From the NCBI GenBank assembly GCA_002733215.1, contig NVUY01000022.1:1-47602 (forward strand): 47,602 bases of DNA, given 5' to 3'. A program made the position numbers and the translations under genes. The DNA is from Sulfurovum sp. GTDB taxonomy: Bacteria; Campylobacterota; Campylobacteria; Campylobacterales; Sulfurovaceae. Below, piece by piece: positions 25,470 through 33,726 of this stretch. Positions within the stretch are counted from its first letter, which is position 1. The number at the start of each line of letters is the position of its first letter. The notes beneath the pieces were generated by a model. It made no database searches. It was given only the letters and a program-made list of their open reading frames with translations, and was not told the origin of the DNA.

Positions 25470-25566
25470 GTCGTGGCGAACGCCCTTGAAAGCAGAGCGA
25501 TTCGAGAGCCACGACGACTTTTGCTTACTTTTCTAGAAAAGTAAGGAGAGAAACAACGCCACAAGT
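25470..25566 (+). repeat. Dispersed ~100-nt intergenic repeat, copy 2
   Basis: It matches the reverse complement of 3039-3140. Stem GTCGTGGC (25470-25477) pairs with GCCACGAC (25508-25515); the corresponding pair in copy 1 is T-A instead of C-G. A second palindrome, TTACTTTTCTAGAAAAGTAA, follows at about 25525-25544, then AACAACGCCACAAGT to 25566. It lies between carA and ddl on the same strand and would be in their transcript. Confidence 0.8.
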
Positions 25567-25584
25567 CAAACAAAAGGAAATAAA

Positions 25585-26625
25585 ATGAATATAGCTATCC
25601 TATTCGGTGGTTCAAGTTTTGAACATGAAATAAGCATCGTCTCTGCAATTACCATGAAAAAAGTACTTAAAAAAAGTACTTTAACCTATATTTTTGTCTC
25701 TCCAGACAGAGAATTTTATCTTGTAGATACAGAGAAGATCAATTCCAAACTTTTTTCTTCAGGCGAGTATAAAAAAAGCAAGCAACTAACTCTGAGGAAA
25801 GGTGGGTTCTTTGCCGATGGATTGTTTGGATCTAAAGCGGTAGATTTTGATGTGGCTTTAAATCTTATTCATGGACGTGATGGAGAAGATGGAAAAATTT
25901 CATCTATGATGGAATTTTTTAATATACCATTTATTTCTCCGCGAATGGAAGCCTCTAGTCTTTCTTACAATAAACTGTATACGAAGTTTTTGGCAGAGAG
26001 TTTGGGTGTGAAAACTGTAGCATATGAATATCTTTCAAAAAATGATGAGAGAAAAATTTCTATGGCGTATCCAGTTATCATAAAGCCTGTACGATTAGGG
26101 TCTAGTATCGGTGTGAGTATTGTAAAAGAGGCATCTAAGCTAGATTATGCACTGGATGTAGCGTTTGAGTTTGATACAGATGTGATCGTAGAGCCATTTA
26201 TAGAAGGTGTAAAAGAGTTTAATCAAGCAGGGGCATACACCGATGACTGGGAGTTGTCTATTGTAGAAGAACCTCAAAAAGAGGAATTCTTGGATTTTGA
26301 AAAAAAATATATGGATTTTTCTAGAGATTCTCAAGTGTTAGCCGCAGATATTACAGAAGAGTTAAAAGCAAAAATTCAAGAAAGTTTCAAAAAAATATAT
26401 GATCCCCTTTTTAAAGGAAGTGTTATGCGTTGTGATTTCTTTGTTGTAAAGGGAGAAGTGCTTCTTAATGAGATAAACCCAATCCCCGGCTCTATGGCGA
26501 ACTACCTCTTTGAAGATTTTGAAGACATGATCAAAAGACTCTCTAAGCATTTACCAAAAGAACAAACAATAATTGTAGACTACCAATATATTCATTCTAT
26601 CCAAAGTGCTAAAGGGAAAGCGTAG
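25585..26625 (+). CDS. ddl: D-alanine--D-alanine ligase
   Basis: A 346-aa ATP-grasp ligase making the D-Ala-D-Ala dipeptide of peptidoglycan. FGGSSFEHEISIVSA at residues 7-21 is the N-terminal signature. HGRDGEDGKISSMMEF near residue 95 holds the substrate loop, PVIIKPVRLGSSIGV near 166 is the ATP-grasp phosphate loop, and EINPIPGSM near 301 provides metal ligands. The Thr usually seen in the last motif (NTxPG) is Ile-Pro here, as in other Campylobacterota in my recollection. AAAGGAA lies 6 nt before ATG 25585. The gene ends next to a C9T9 tract. Confidence 0.92.
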   Translation: MNIAILFGGSSFEHEISIVSAITMKKVLKKSTLTYIFVSPDREFYLVDTEKINSKLFSSGEYKKSKQLTLRKGGFFADGLFGSKAVDFDVALNLIHGRDGEDGKISSMMEFFNIPFISPRMEASSLSYNKLYTKFLAESLGVKTVAYEYLSKNDERKISMAYPVIIKPVRLGSSIGVSIVKEASKLDYALDVAFEFDTDVIVEPFIEGVKEFNQAGAYTDDWELSIVEEPQKEEFLDFEKKYMDFSRDSQVLAADITEELKAKIQESFKKIYDPLFKGSVMRCDFFVVKGEVLLNEINPIPGSMANYLFEDFEDMIKRLSKHLPKEQTIIVDYQYIHSIQSAKGKA

Positions 26626-26629
26626 CTCT

Positions 26630-26647
26630 CCCCCCCCCTTTTTTTTT
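26630..26647 (+). repeat. C9-T9 homopolymer tract
   Basis: Nine C (26630-26638) are followed by nine T (26639-26647), just after the ddl stop. Long C runs are rare in such AT-rich DNA and in Campylobacter and Helicobacter often vary in length by slippage. Here it is intergenic, so any effect would be on the ddl mRNA end or the spacing upstream of sco. The rest of the 224-bp spacer to 26849 holds the two motifs listed separately and no gene. Confidence 0.7.
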
Positions 26648-26688
26648 CTAAATATACCACTTAAAACATAAAAAAATTGCTTGATACA

Positions 26689-26703
26689 ATCAATAAAATT
26701 GAT
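26689..26703. promoter_or_regulatory. Inverted-repeat site upstream of the caa3 operon
   Basis: ATCAATAAAATTGAT has 5-bp arms (ATCAA/TTGAT). One base differs from the site at 33527-33541 upstream of ccoN. It is 147 bp before the sco start. The arms are in opposite order to an FNR box (TTGAT-N4-ATCAA), so another regulator would be needed. Confidence 0.5.
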
Positions 26704-26778
26704 AATATATCATATTTTTATAACATAAAAGTGTTAATTATCTGTTAAATGCCACATCTTGTATAGAATTTTATTACT

Positions 26779-26791
26779 ATTTAAGTGCATA
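26779..26791. promoter_or_regulatory. Second motif shared by both oxidase promoters
   Basis: ATTTAAGTGCATA here compares with ATTTAAGTACACA at 33639-33651, matching 11 of 13 bases, in the same order downstream of the inverted-repeat site. Distances between the two motifs are about 75 and 97 bp. Confidence 0.4.
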
Positions 26792-26849
26792 TACTCTAAA
26801 CTAGTAGGTACATTTTTGTAAATATGTAAATTTAAGACAGGGAGTGTTT

Positions 26850-27656
26850 ATGATAAAAATCTTGATGCTTGTGTTATTATCATTGTCAGCAATACAAGCT
26901 GAAGGCATCGGAATAAAAGAAAAGTTAGGGAACTATGTTTCACTTGACTTGACATTTATTGACGAAGAGGGGAAAAGTAGAACACTTAAAGAGTATATGA
27001 ATGGAAAGCCAGCCGTTGTCTCATTAAACTACTTTCGTTGTGCAGGTATCTGTACGCCTCAACTAGAAGATATGGCAAAAATGCTTAGTCGTATGAAATT
27101 GGCTGAAAATATTGACTATAAGGCGTTGACCATTAGTTTCGCAGCTGATGAGACGCCACCTTTGGCAAAAGCAAAAAGAAAGACGCTCATTGATTCAATG
27201 GAACGACCATTTACACAAGATGGTTGGCACTTTCTAATTTCAGAAAACAACTCTTCAGCAATTTTTTCTAAAGAAGTTGGATTTTCATACAAAAAGAGCA
27301 TATCACAAGCAGGTGTAGTTGATTGGATTCATGCCGCTGCGTTGATCGTTATTTCACCGGAGGGGAAAATAACACGTTACCTAAATGGTATCGACCAAAA
27401 CCCATTTGATGTTAAAATGGCGATTTTGGAATCAACAGAAGGTAAAATCGGACCAACAATTGCAAAAACATTACTGTACTGTTTCGCTTATGACCCAAAA
27501 GGAAAAACATATGTTTTTGTATGGGAAAAAGTAGCAGCAACAGTGATCTTATTTATAACAATATTCTTTTTCTTGTGGCTGCTTAGGTCAGGTAGAAAAG
27601 CACAAAAAGAGAATGAAGAGAACCACCCAAACCAAAGGAGAAACTTAGATGAGTAA
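26850..27656 (+). CDS. sco: SCO1/SenC copper chaperone for cytochrome oxidase
   Basis: A 268-aa thioredoxin-fold protein that delivers copper to the CuA centre of oxidase subunit II; periplasmic, membrane anchored. There is an N-terminal signal (MIKILMLVLLSLSAIQAEG), the copper-binding CxxxC in FRCAGICTP near residue 64 and the partner histidine in VVDWIHAAAL near 159. A C-terminal transmembrane helix (VAATVILFITIFFFLWLL) is present, as in long SCO proteins. ATG 26850 with GGGAG at 26840-26844 is preferred to the GTG at 26844, which lies in that site. It overlaps ctaD by 8 nt and is the first gene of the caa3 operon. Confidence 0.88.
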   Translation: MIKILMLVLLSLSAIQAEGIGIKEKLGNYVSLDLTFIDEEGKSRTLKEYMNGKPAVVSLNYFRCAGICTPQLEDMAKMLSRMKLAENIDYKALTISFAADETPPLAKAKRKTLIDSMERPFTQDGWHFLISENNSSAIFSKEVGFSYKKSISQAGVVDWIHAAALIVISPEGKITRYLNGIDQNPFDVKMAILESTEGKIGPTIAKTLLYCFAYDPKGKTYVFVWEKVAATVILFITIFFFLWLLRSGRKAQKENEENHPNQRRNLDE

Positions 27657-29304
27657 AACTTATTTTGACGAAACCCACTGTGCCATCGGGCACCCAAAGA
27701 GTACATTCATGCAATGGATGCTAACTGTTGACCACAAAAGAATTGGCCTTATGTATGCAGCCGTGATGTTTACATTCTTTTTTGTTGCTGTATTTACAGC
27801 CCTATTAATGAGGTTCGAGCTTTTTGCTCCAGGACAACAATTCATTGACGGACCAACATTTAACCAAGCCTTTACACTTCATGGTGTAATTATGATCTTC
27901 CTTTTCATTATTCCGGGAATTCCTGCAATATTTGGGAATATTGTCATGCCACTTATGATTGGGGCAAAAGATGTATCTTTTCCAAGACTTAACTGGGCTA
28001 CATTCTGGCTATACATCCTTGGTTGTTGTGTGGCACTTGCTTCACTATTTATTGGTGAAGGTGTTGCGGATACGGGTTGGACATTTTATGCTCCATACTC
28101 ACTCAACACAGACACTAACGTAATTATGGCACTTACCGCTGCATTTATACTTGGTTTTGCTTCTATTCTTACAGGACTTAACTTCTTAGTTACTATCCAC
28201 AGACTTAGAGCACCAGGTATGACATTCTTTAAAATGCCACTTTTTGTATGGGGTATCTATGCAACAGCATGGATTCAACTTTTGGCTACTCCGGTGATTG
28301 GTATTACACTTATTCTTGCCGTAATGGAAAAATACTTCGGTATTGGTATCTTTGATCCATCTAAAGGTGGAGATCCTGTATTGTTTCAACACTTATTCTG
28401 GATCTACTCTCACCCGGCTGTATATCTTATGATTCTTCCAGCCTTTGGTATTATGTCTGAGATCATCCCTACATTCTCAAGAAAAGAGATATTCGGATAC
28501 AGAACAATTGCACTTTCATCAGCTTCTATCGCCGGTATTGGTTACTTGGTATGGGGTCACCACCTCTATACATCAGGTATGTCAGATGTTGCTAAATCAG
28601 TATTCTCATTCTTGACTTTCTTTGTTGCTATCCCAACAGGTGTGAAGTTCTATGACTGGATTGCTACGATGTATCAAGGTAAAATTGTTCTCTCAACACC
28701 TATGATCTGGGGTCTTGGAACTATTATTACTTTTGCGATCGGTGGTATTACAGGTATTACTATTACGATGATCGGTGTAGACATACACCTTCAAGATACT
28801 TACTACTCAGTAGCGCACTTTCACTATGCTATTCTTGGTGGAGTTGTATTTTTGATGTTTGCAGGAATGCACTACTGGTTCCCACTGATAACAGGTAAAA
28901 TGTACAAAGAAACACATGCAAAAGCAGCGTTTTATATACAATTTGTAGGATTTAACCTTCTATGGTTCCCAATGTTTATTGCTGGATGGTATGGTATGCC
29001 AAGACGTTACTTTGACTACTTGCCGGAATTCCAAATTTATCACCAAGTTTCATTTTACGGTGCACTGATATTCGTTTCAGGACTTATTTATATGTTTTGG
29101 ACATTCTACAGAGGTTGGACAAAAGGTGAGCCATCTGGTACAAATCCTTGGAATGCAACGACACTTGAGTGGCATATGCCATCATCGCCACCGCCATTAG
29201 AGAATCACTCGAAAGTTCCTTACGTTGACTTTAATCCATATGAGTATCACCATGGAGAGCCAGTGGTTAAGTTTAATTATGAAACTATGCAAAGGATAGA
29301 CTAA
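27649..29304 (+). CDS. ctaD: Cytochrome c oxidase subunit I, A2-type heme-copper oxidase
   Basis: A 551-aa catalytic subunit with 12 helices that reduces oxygen to water and pumps protons. The helix VI stretch reads FWIYSHPAVYLMILPAFGI near residue 259: the YS pair with no Glu two residues on marks the A2 class, in contrast to the HPEVY of A1 oxidases. WGHHLYTSGM carries the CuB histidines, IPTGVKFYDW the K-channel lysine, and VAHFHYAILGGVVF the heme ligands. FLFIIPGIPAIFGN and MIGAKDVSFPRLN are normal. Its stop overlaps the ctaE start by one base. Confidence 0.95.
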   Translation: MSKTYFDETHCAIGHPKSTFMQWMLTVDHKRIGLMYAAVMFTFFFVAVFTALLMRFELFAPGQQFIDGPTFNQAFTLHGVIMIFLFIIPGIPAIFGNIVMPLMIGAKDVSFPRLNWATFWLYILGCCVALASLFIGEGVADTGWTFYAPYSLNTDTNVIMALTAAFILGFASILTGLNFLVTIHRLRAPGMTFFKMPLFVWGIYATAWIQLLATPVIGITLILAVMEKYFGIGIFDPSKGGDPVLFQHLFWIYSHPAVYLMILPAFGIMSEIIPTFSRKEIFGYRTIALSSASIAGIGYLVWGHHLYTSGMSDVAKSVFSFLTFFVAIPTGVKFYDWIATMYQGKIVLSTPMIWGLGTIITFAIGGITGITITMIGVDIHLQDTYYSVAHFHYAILGGVVFLMFAGMHYWFPLITGKMYKETHAKAAFYIQFVGFNLLWFPMFIAGWYGMPRRYFDYLPEFQIYHQVSFYGALIFVSGLIYMFWTFYRGWTKGEPSGTNPWNATTLEWHMPSSPPPLENHSKVPYVDFNPYEYHHGEPVVKFNYETMQRID

Positions 29305-29999
29305 TGTCACACGAATATGTACCAGAGATCGCGACAGATCGCGAGGGGAATGAGCATGTGGTTCAGGGATGGCAAGGTGACTTTTACGGAGGGAAACTAG
29401 GTTTCTGGATGTTCATGCTCACTGAAGTGCTAATGTTTGGAGCTATGTTCCTTGTACTTGCTTATTATAATACGCTTCATCCGCAAGACTTCATTGATGC
29501 TTCTGCAAGTCTTAACAGATGGTTGGGTGGAACAAACACAGTGATCTTACTTGTGTCTGCACTTACCATGGGACTAGGACTGCTTAAAATGAGAGTGGGC
29601 GACGTTAAAGGTGCTAAGCTTATGATATGGGCAACCATTCTTCTAGCAGCTGTATTCTTGATCATTAAAGGATTTGAGTGGACTGCTGAGTATAATCATG
29701 GTATCTTCTTGATGCATGATAAACTACTTGTCGGTACTGAAAATTCATTACCATTTGGTCAAAAATTATTCTTTGGAATGTACTTTACTATGACGGGACT
29801 TCACGGTTTCCACATTATCATCGGTATTGGTCTAATGCTTTGGTTACTTAAGCGTATTAATGCGGGTAAAGTAAGCCAGGATCACCACATACTATATTGG
29901 AATATCGCACTTTATTGGGACATCGTACACCTTATCTGGGTCTTCGTATTTCCTTATTTCTACATGATCGGAGCAGGAGGAGTTACAGGTGGACACTAA
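29304..29999 (+). CDS. ctaE: Cytochrome c oxidase subunit III
   Basis: A 231-aa membrane protein with about five to six helices. GKLGFWMFMLTEVLMFGAMF near residues 30-49, with the family glutamate, and the closing GLHGFHIIIGIGLMLW and YWDIVHLIWVFVFPYFYMIG are the COX3 signatures. It stabilises proton uptake in subunit I. A hydrophilic N-terminus of 27 residues precedes the first helix. It overlaps subunit I by one base and subunit IV by 11 nt. Confidence 0.93.
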   Translation: MSHEYVPEIATDREGNEHVVQGWQGDFYGGKLGFWMFMLTEVLMFGAMFLVLAYYNTLHPQDFIDASASLNRWLGGTNTVILLVSALTMGLGLLKMRVGDVKGAKLMIWATILLAAVFLIIKGFEWTAEYNHGIFLMHDKLLVGTENSLPFGQKLFFGMYFTMTGLHGFHIIIGIGLMLWLLKRINAGKVSQDHHILYWNIALYWDIVHLIWVFVFPYFYMIGAGGVTGGH

Positions 30000-30321
30000 T
30001 ACTATAGATTATAAAAAAGAGAGAGCAGGGTATTATAAGGTACTTATAGGGCTATTGTTGTTGACCGCTGTGACGTTTATACAGCCACATCTGTTCATGA
30101 CAGAGTCAAACTTCTTGGCACAAATGCTTATCGCAGTGCTGAAAGCATGGATGATCTTAATGTACTACATGCACTTAAAAGGTGAGAAACTTATTATATG
30201 GATGGTGTGGTTTGCACTTTCCATTGTATTGGTTTTCTTTATTATCGTGATTGGTATTGATGTTGCCAATTTCAACAATGCAGCTGGAAGTTATATTACT
30301 TCAGCACCAAACGCAAACTAA
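29989..30321 (+). CDS. Cytochrome c oxidase subunit IV-type small protein
   Basis: A 110-aa protein with three helices (YKVLIGLLLLTAVTFIQPHLF, LIAVLKAWMILMYYMHLKG, MVWFALSIVLVFFIIVIGIDVA). The KAWMILMYYMHLKGE stretch is typical of bacterial COX4 (CtaF/CyoD-like) proteins, small stabilising subunits of aa3 and bo3 oxidases. The frame starts with the ATG-equivalent at 29989 inside the end of ctaE, where GTG is used (GTGGACACTAAT), preceded by GGAGTTACAG. Start choice is moderately secure. Subunit II follows 15 nt later. Confidence 0.85.
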   Translation: MDTNTIDYKKERAGYYKVLIGLLLLTAVTFIQPHLFMTESNFLAQMLIAVLKAWMILMYYMHLKGEKLIIWMVWFALSIVLVFFIIVIGIDVANFNNAAGSYITSAPNAN

Positions 30322-30336
30322 AAGGGAGTTTTATTT

Positions 30337-31338
30337 ATGAGTAATAAATTAGAAGGTTTTAGTACCAGTGCATCAACTTTTAATGCAGATTTGGATTTTG
30401 CATTTTGGTTGCACATATGGCTTTCGGTAGGACTATTTTTATCAGTAGTTGTGCCAATGATTTATTTTGCATGGAAGTATAATGCAAATAAAGTTAAAAA
30501 TGAGGATATTGGTAAAGTAACACACAATACAACGCTTGAAATATTGTGGACATTGATCCCCGTAGCGATCATGATGCTTTTCTTCTACTATGGTAACACA
30601 ACTATGAAGATGTTTAGAACCATGCCGGCAGAAGCACAAAGTCTAGTGATAAACGTTGAAGGTTCAAAATGGAAATGGAAGTATACCTATCCGGCAAATG
30701 CATCGGGACATGTTCATGAAGTTGGTGGTGTTTACAAAAAACCAGTGATGAATGATGATGGTAGTATTAAAGAACATGGTACTATGGGAATATCAGCACT
30801 TTATGTGCCTAAAGATACGAACATTATATTGAAGATGACAGCACCACTTAGTGATGTACTTCATTCTTACTATATCCCAGCATTTAGAACAAAACAAGAT
30901 GTGGTTCCAGGAAGAGAAACAACACTTTGGTTTAATGCAAACAGAGTAGGAAGCTATGATGTAGAGTGTGCAGAGTACTGTGGTGCAGATCACGCATATA
31001 TGTATTCTAAAGTAGTTGTCATGGAAAAAGCAGACTATGAAGCTTGGTATAACAGCAACAAAGGTGATACACCAAAAGGTGACTTTCCTAAAGATGGTAA
31101 ATCACTGTATGCAAGCAATGGTTGTGCTTCATGTCACTCGATTGACAGTGACACTATTTTAGTTGGTCCAGGTCTTAAAGGTATCGGTGCCAAATATGAC
31201 TCTGAGTATCTTGCTAATGCATTGACTAACCCAGATAAAGATGTTCCAGAAGGTTTCTACCCAGGCATTATGCCAACGTTTAAATTCTCTGATGAAGATC
31301 TTAAAAATATCGTTAAATACATGGAAACAGGTAAATAA
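30337..31338 (+). CDS. ctaC: Cytochrome c oxidase subunit II with fused cytochrome c (caa3)
   Basis: A 333-aa subunit II. Two N-terminal helices (about residues 22-47 and 66-88) are followed by a periplasmic cupredoxin domain with CuA ligands in CAEYCGADHAYMYS near residue 209. A C-terminal cytochrome c domain has CASCHS near 264 and the distal Met in GIMPTFKFS near 309. The fused heme domain makes this a caa3 oxidase that takes electrons from soluble cytochrome c or directly from the quinol side. No lipoprotein or cleavable signal is obvious. It lies after subunits I, III and IV rather than first as usual, and overlaps ctaB by one base. Confidence 0.94.
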   Translation: MSNKLEGFSTSASTFNADLDFAFWLHIWLSVGLFLSVVVPMIYFAWKYNANKVKNEDIGKVTHNTTLEILWTLIPVAIMMLFFYYGNTTMKMFRTMPAEAQSLVINVEGSKWKWKYTYPANASGHVHEVGGVYKKPVMNDDGSIKEHGTMGISALYVPKDTNIILKMTAPLSDVLHSYYIPAFRTKQDVVPGRETTLWFNANRVGSYDVECAEYCGADHAYMYSKVVVMEKADYEAWYNSNKGDTPKGDFPKDGKSLYASNGCASCHSIDSDTILVGPGLKGIGAKYDSEYLANALTNPDKDVPEGFYPGIMPTFKFSDEDLKNIVKYMETGK

Positions 31339-32201
31339 TGATAAAAGACTTTTTTATAGTCACCAAGTTTGTTCTCTCTTTTGCAGTATCTTTGTCTGCA
31401 CTCTTTGCCTATATTATGGCAAAGGGAGAGATCGGGCTTGATATGTTTCTTGCAACCTTCTCTGTACTTTTGGTAGCTATGGGTGTTTCTGCTCTTAATC
31501 AGGTGCAAGAGTATAAAGAAGATTCCAAGATGGAACGTACCAAGAACCGTCCTATCGCTTCTGGCAGGATGTCTCCTCGAACAGGTACCATCATTGCTGC
31601 GATACTTATACTGCTTTCGTTTGCACTTATTTATAGTTTACTTGGGCTTACCGGCATTAACTTTTTTGCATTTGCATTTATATGGTATAACTTAATGTAT
31701 ACACCATTAAAAAAGAAGTCGGCATTGGCTGTGGTTCCAGGAGCTATACTGGGGGTTATTCCGCCTGCTATTGGTTGGCTTGTAGCCGGTCACTCTTTGT
31801 TTGAGTTAGAGTTTTACACTTTGGCTGCGTTCTACTTTATTTGGCAAGTACCTCATTTTTGGCTACTTGTTATGCTCTTTCATGGAGACTATAAAGATGG
31901 GGGTTACCCAACAGCCATGCGTCTTTTTGGTGAGGGTACCCTGCAAAGACTTACGTATGTTTGGTTAAACATGACCATTTTTGCTGGCGTATTTATGGTT
32001 TACACTTTTAATGTCTATTCTATGATAACGATAGCCCTTATAAGTCTATTGGGCATTTGGGCATTTGTTACTTCCTTGCAATTGCTTAAAAAAGAGTTTA
32101 AATTAACCGATGCCCGTGCCATTTTCTGGAAAATAAATGCTGCATTCTTAGGAACTATTATACTGCTCAGTATTGATGAGTATATTAAGCATCACGTTTA
32201 A
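31338..32201 (+). CDS. ctaB: Protoheme IX farnesyltransferase (heme O synthase)
   Basis: A 287-aa UbiA-family membrane enzyme with about nine helices that adds a farnesyl group to heme b to make heme O. NQVQEYKEDSKMERTKNRPIASG near residues 54-76 is the first aspartate-rich, prenyl-binding region; the first Asp of the usual N/DxxxD is Gln/Glu-rich here. HGDYKDGGYPTAMRLFGE near 183 is the second. Heme A synthase (ctaA) is not in the window, so the oxidase either uses heme O or depends on a distant ctaA. It closes the caa3 operon and is followed by a small hairpin. Confidence 0.92.
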   Translation: MIKDFFIVTKFVLSFAVSLSALFAYIMAKGEIGLDMFLATFSVLLVAMGVSALNQVQEYKEDSKMERTKNRPIASGRMSPRTGTIIAAILILLSFALIYSLLGLTGINFFAFAFIWYNLMYTPLKKKSALAVVPGAILGVIPPAIGWLVAGHSLFELEFYTLAAFYFIWQVPHFWLLVMLFHGDYKDGGYPTAMRLFGEGTLQRLTYVWLNMTIFAGVFMVYTFNVYSMITIALISLLGIWAFVTSLQLLKKEFKLTDARAIFWKINAAFLGTIILLSIDEYIKHHV

Positions 32202-32215
32202 ACATCCTAAGTATT

Positions 32216-32235
32216 CGTGGTGCTTTACGCCCACG
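32216..32235. terminator. Small hairpin after ctaB
   Basis: CGTGG-T-GC (32217-32224) can pair with GCCCACG (32229-32235), leaving one bulged T and a short loop. It is a GC island in AT-rich spacer, probably a weak terminator or another REP-like unit. Confidence 0.35.
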
Positions 32236-32324
32236 AAGTTAAACCTTATAGACTTTTCTAAACATTAACCTCTAGTTTTTATAAAAATCTATGACACTTC
32301 TAAAAAACTGAACAAGGAATCAAA

Positions 32325-32858
32325 ATGCCAGAGAAAACCTATAGTCTAAATACTATTTTACAAACCATTTTTACTTATAAAAATAACAAAGTAAAGAAAA
32401 GAATCATCTATGACAAATCACCACTTGGAGGATTTTCCAGTAAATGGACCAAGATTTTATTGTATATTTTGCCATTAGCTATGTATGCAGCTATTTTTAA
32501 TAAGAGTTCATTTGAATACCTGGGTATTGCACAGGCTATTGTTTTTTACATTATTTTACTTGTTTTTGCTATGCAGATCGTTATAGGAGTGGCATTTTTT
32601 AATAATAGAAAAGTAGTAAAGATGGTGACCCCTTCATGGGAACACTATTTCCCGACTATTGATTTTAAAATGATTTTATCTTCAGGTGTAACACCCTATA
32701 TAGAGTTTATCAATCATTATGAAAAAGCATTAAACCAAAACCTTGATGATAAAATGCTTTACAAAGCGCTTAAAAATGCAGTGATAGAGATGGAAGATGA
32801 AAATTCTGATTTACTAGAAGCTATAAATCGTGATAGAAAAAAGAAAGAAGGAAAATAA
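32325..32858 (+). CDS. Hypothetical two-helix membrane protein
   Basis: A 177-aa protein with a basic N-terminus, two transmembrane helices close together (about residues 44-60, KILLYILPLAMYAAIF, and 69-92, AQAIVFYIILLVFAMQIVIGVAFF) and a soluble C-terminal part of about 85 residues. That part is helical and charged, ending AINRDRKKKEGK. I do not recognise a family. AAGGAA precedes ATG 32325. It is followed by the Sel1-type gene after 3 nt, so these form a pair. Between two oxidase clusters it may be an accessory factor, but that is only position. Confidence 0.7.
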   Translation: MPEKTYSLNTILQTIFTYKNNKVKKRIIYDKSPLGGFSSKWTKILLYILPLAMYAAIFNKSSFEYLGIAQAIVFYIILLVFAMQIVIGVAFFNNRKVVKMVTPSWEHYFPTIDFKMILSSGVTPYIEFINHYEKALNQNLDDKMLYKALKNAVIEMEDENSDLLEAINRDRKKKEGK

Positions 32859-32861
32859 AAT

Positions 32862-33476
32862 ATGTTTAAAAATAGTATTATTTTAATGTTACTCAGTTTT
32901 ACCACACTACTTTTGGCAGACAGTGATGTACTTAAAGAAAAGTGCAACAATGATGATGCAACAGCATGTTATGAATTTGCTTTACCTCTCACTACCGGGG
33001 AAAATGCAAAAGCTCAAGACATTATGGAAGAGGGCAGCAGCTATATGCGTAAAGCATGTATTTTTGGTGAAGAGAGAGCTTGTGATGAGATGGGGTTTAT
33101 CTACTACAATGATAAAAGTTATATAGCAGCCATGCCTCATCTTGAAAAGTCATGTGCTCGTAGTGTAAAAAAGGCCTGTGAACTCATGGGAGTCATTTAT
33201 CGTGATGGACATGATGTTCAGGCAGATGATGTAAAATCAAGAGAGTTTTTTGAAAAAGCCTGTGAACTACAAAGTGGCGATGCTTGTTATTATGTAGCTA
33301 TTATCTACCGTGGCGGTTTTGGTGTAAGTAAAGACCGAAACAAAGAGAAGATTTTTTACCAAAAAAGTTGTGATACCGGACTCAAAGCCGGATGTGACAG
33401 ATTTACTGAACTTGATAATGAAGACAAAGGCATAGAAACCGGTATCTGGGCTACTGTCAAGTCATGGTTTAAATAA
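32862..33476 (+). CDS. Cysteine-rich Sel1-repeat protein (Hcp-like)
   Basis: A 204-aa exported protein. The signal peptide is about residues 1-19 (MFKNSIILMLLSFTTLLLA). Four or five Sel1-like repeats of about 36 residues follow, each with a cysteine pair seven to nine residues apart: KACIFGEERAC, KSCARSVKKAC, KACELQSGDAC, KSCDTGLKAGC. This is the pattern of Helicobacter cysteine-rich proteins (Hcp), where each repeat is closed by a disulfide in the periplasm. Hcp proteins bind peptidoglycan fragments or act as scaffolds; the role here is unknown. The last 15 residues (GIWATVKSWFK) are amphipathic. The 250-bp spacer after it holds the ccoN promoter motifs and no gene. Confidence 0.85.
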   Translation: MFKNSIILMLLSFTTLLLADSDVLKEKCNNDDATACYEFALPLTTGENAKAQDIMEEGSSYMRKACIFGEERACDEMGFIYYNDKSYIAAMPHLEKSCARSVKKACELMGVIYRDGHDVQADDVKSREFFEKACELQSGDACYYVAIIYRGGFGVSKDRNKEKIFYQKSCDTGLKAGCDRFTELDNEDKGIETGIWATVKSWFK

Positions 33477-33526
33477 ATATTTTCCCAACTATTAATCTTA
33501 TATATGAGTGTTTTGTTCCCATACAA

Positions 33527-33541
33527 ATCAATAAATTTGAT
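33527..33541. promoter_or_regulatory. Inverted-repeat site upstream of ccoNOQP
   Basis: ATCAATAAATTTGAT matches 14 of 15 bases of the site at 26689-26703 upstream of sco-ctaD. It is 186 bp before ccoN. ATACAA precedes both. The second shared motif is at 33639-33651. Confidence 0.5.
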
Positions 33542-33726
33542 AGATATAATAAGAGTAAAATACTCCTTTATTGTCTTGAACCACTCCTTGTTTACGCTAC
33601 ATGTAACATTTCGTGCCATATCGAATCATTCCATAATTATTTAAGTACACACAGTATTAAATAGTAATATACTTATTACTTAGTGTTGTAATTTTTACAG
33701 CATAGAATTAATATAAGGGGGTATGC

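Noticed and set aside
26689-26703. FNR box upstream of sco
   Set aside because: FNR sites read TTGAT-N4-ATCAA; here the arms are in the opposite order with a 5-nt spacer.
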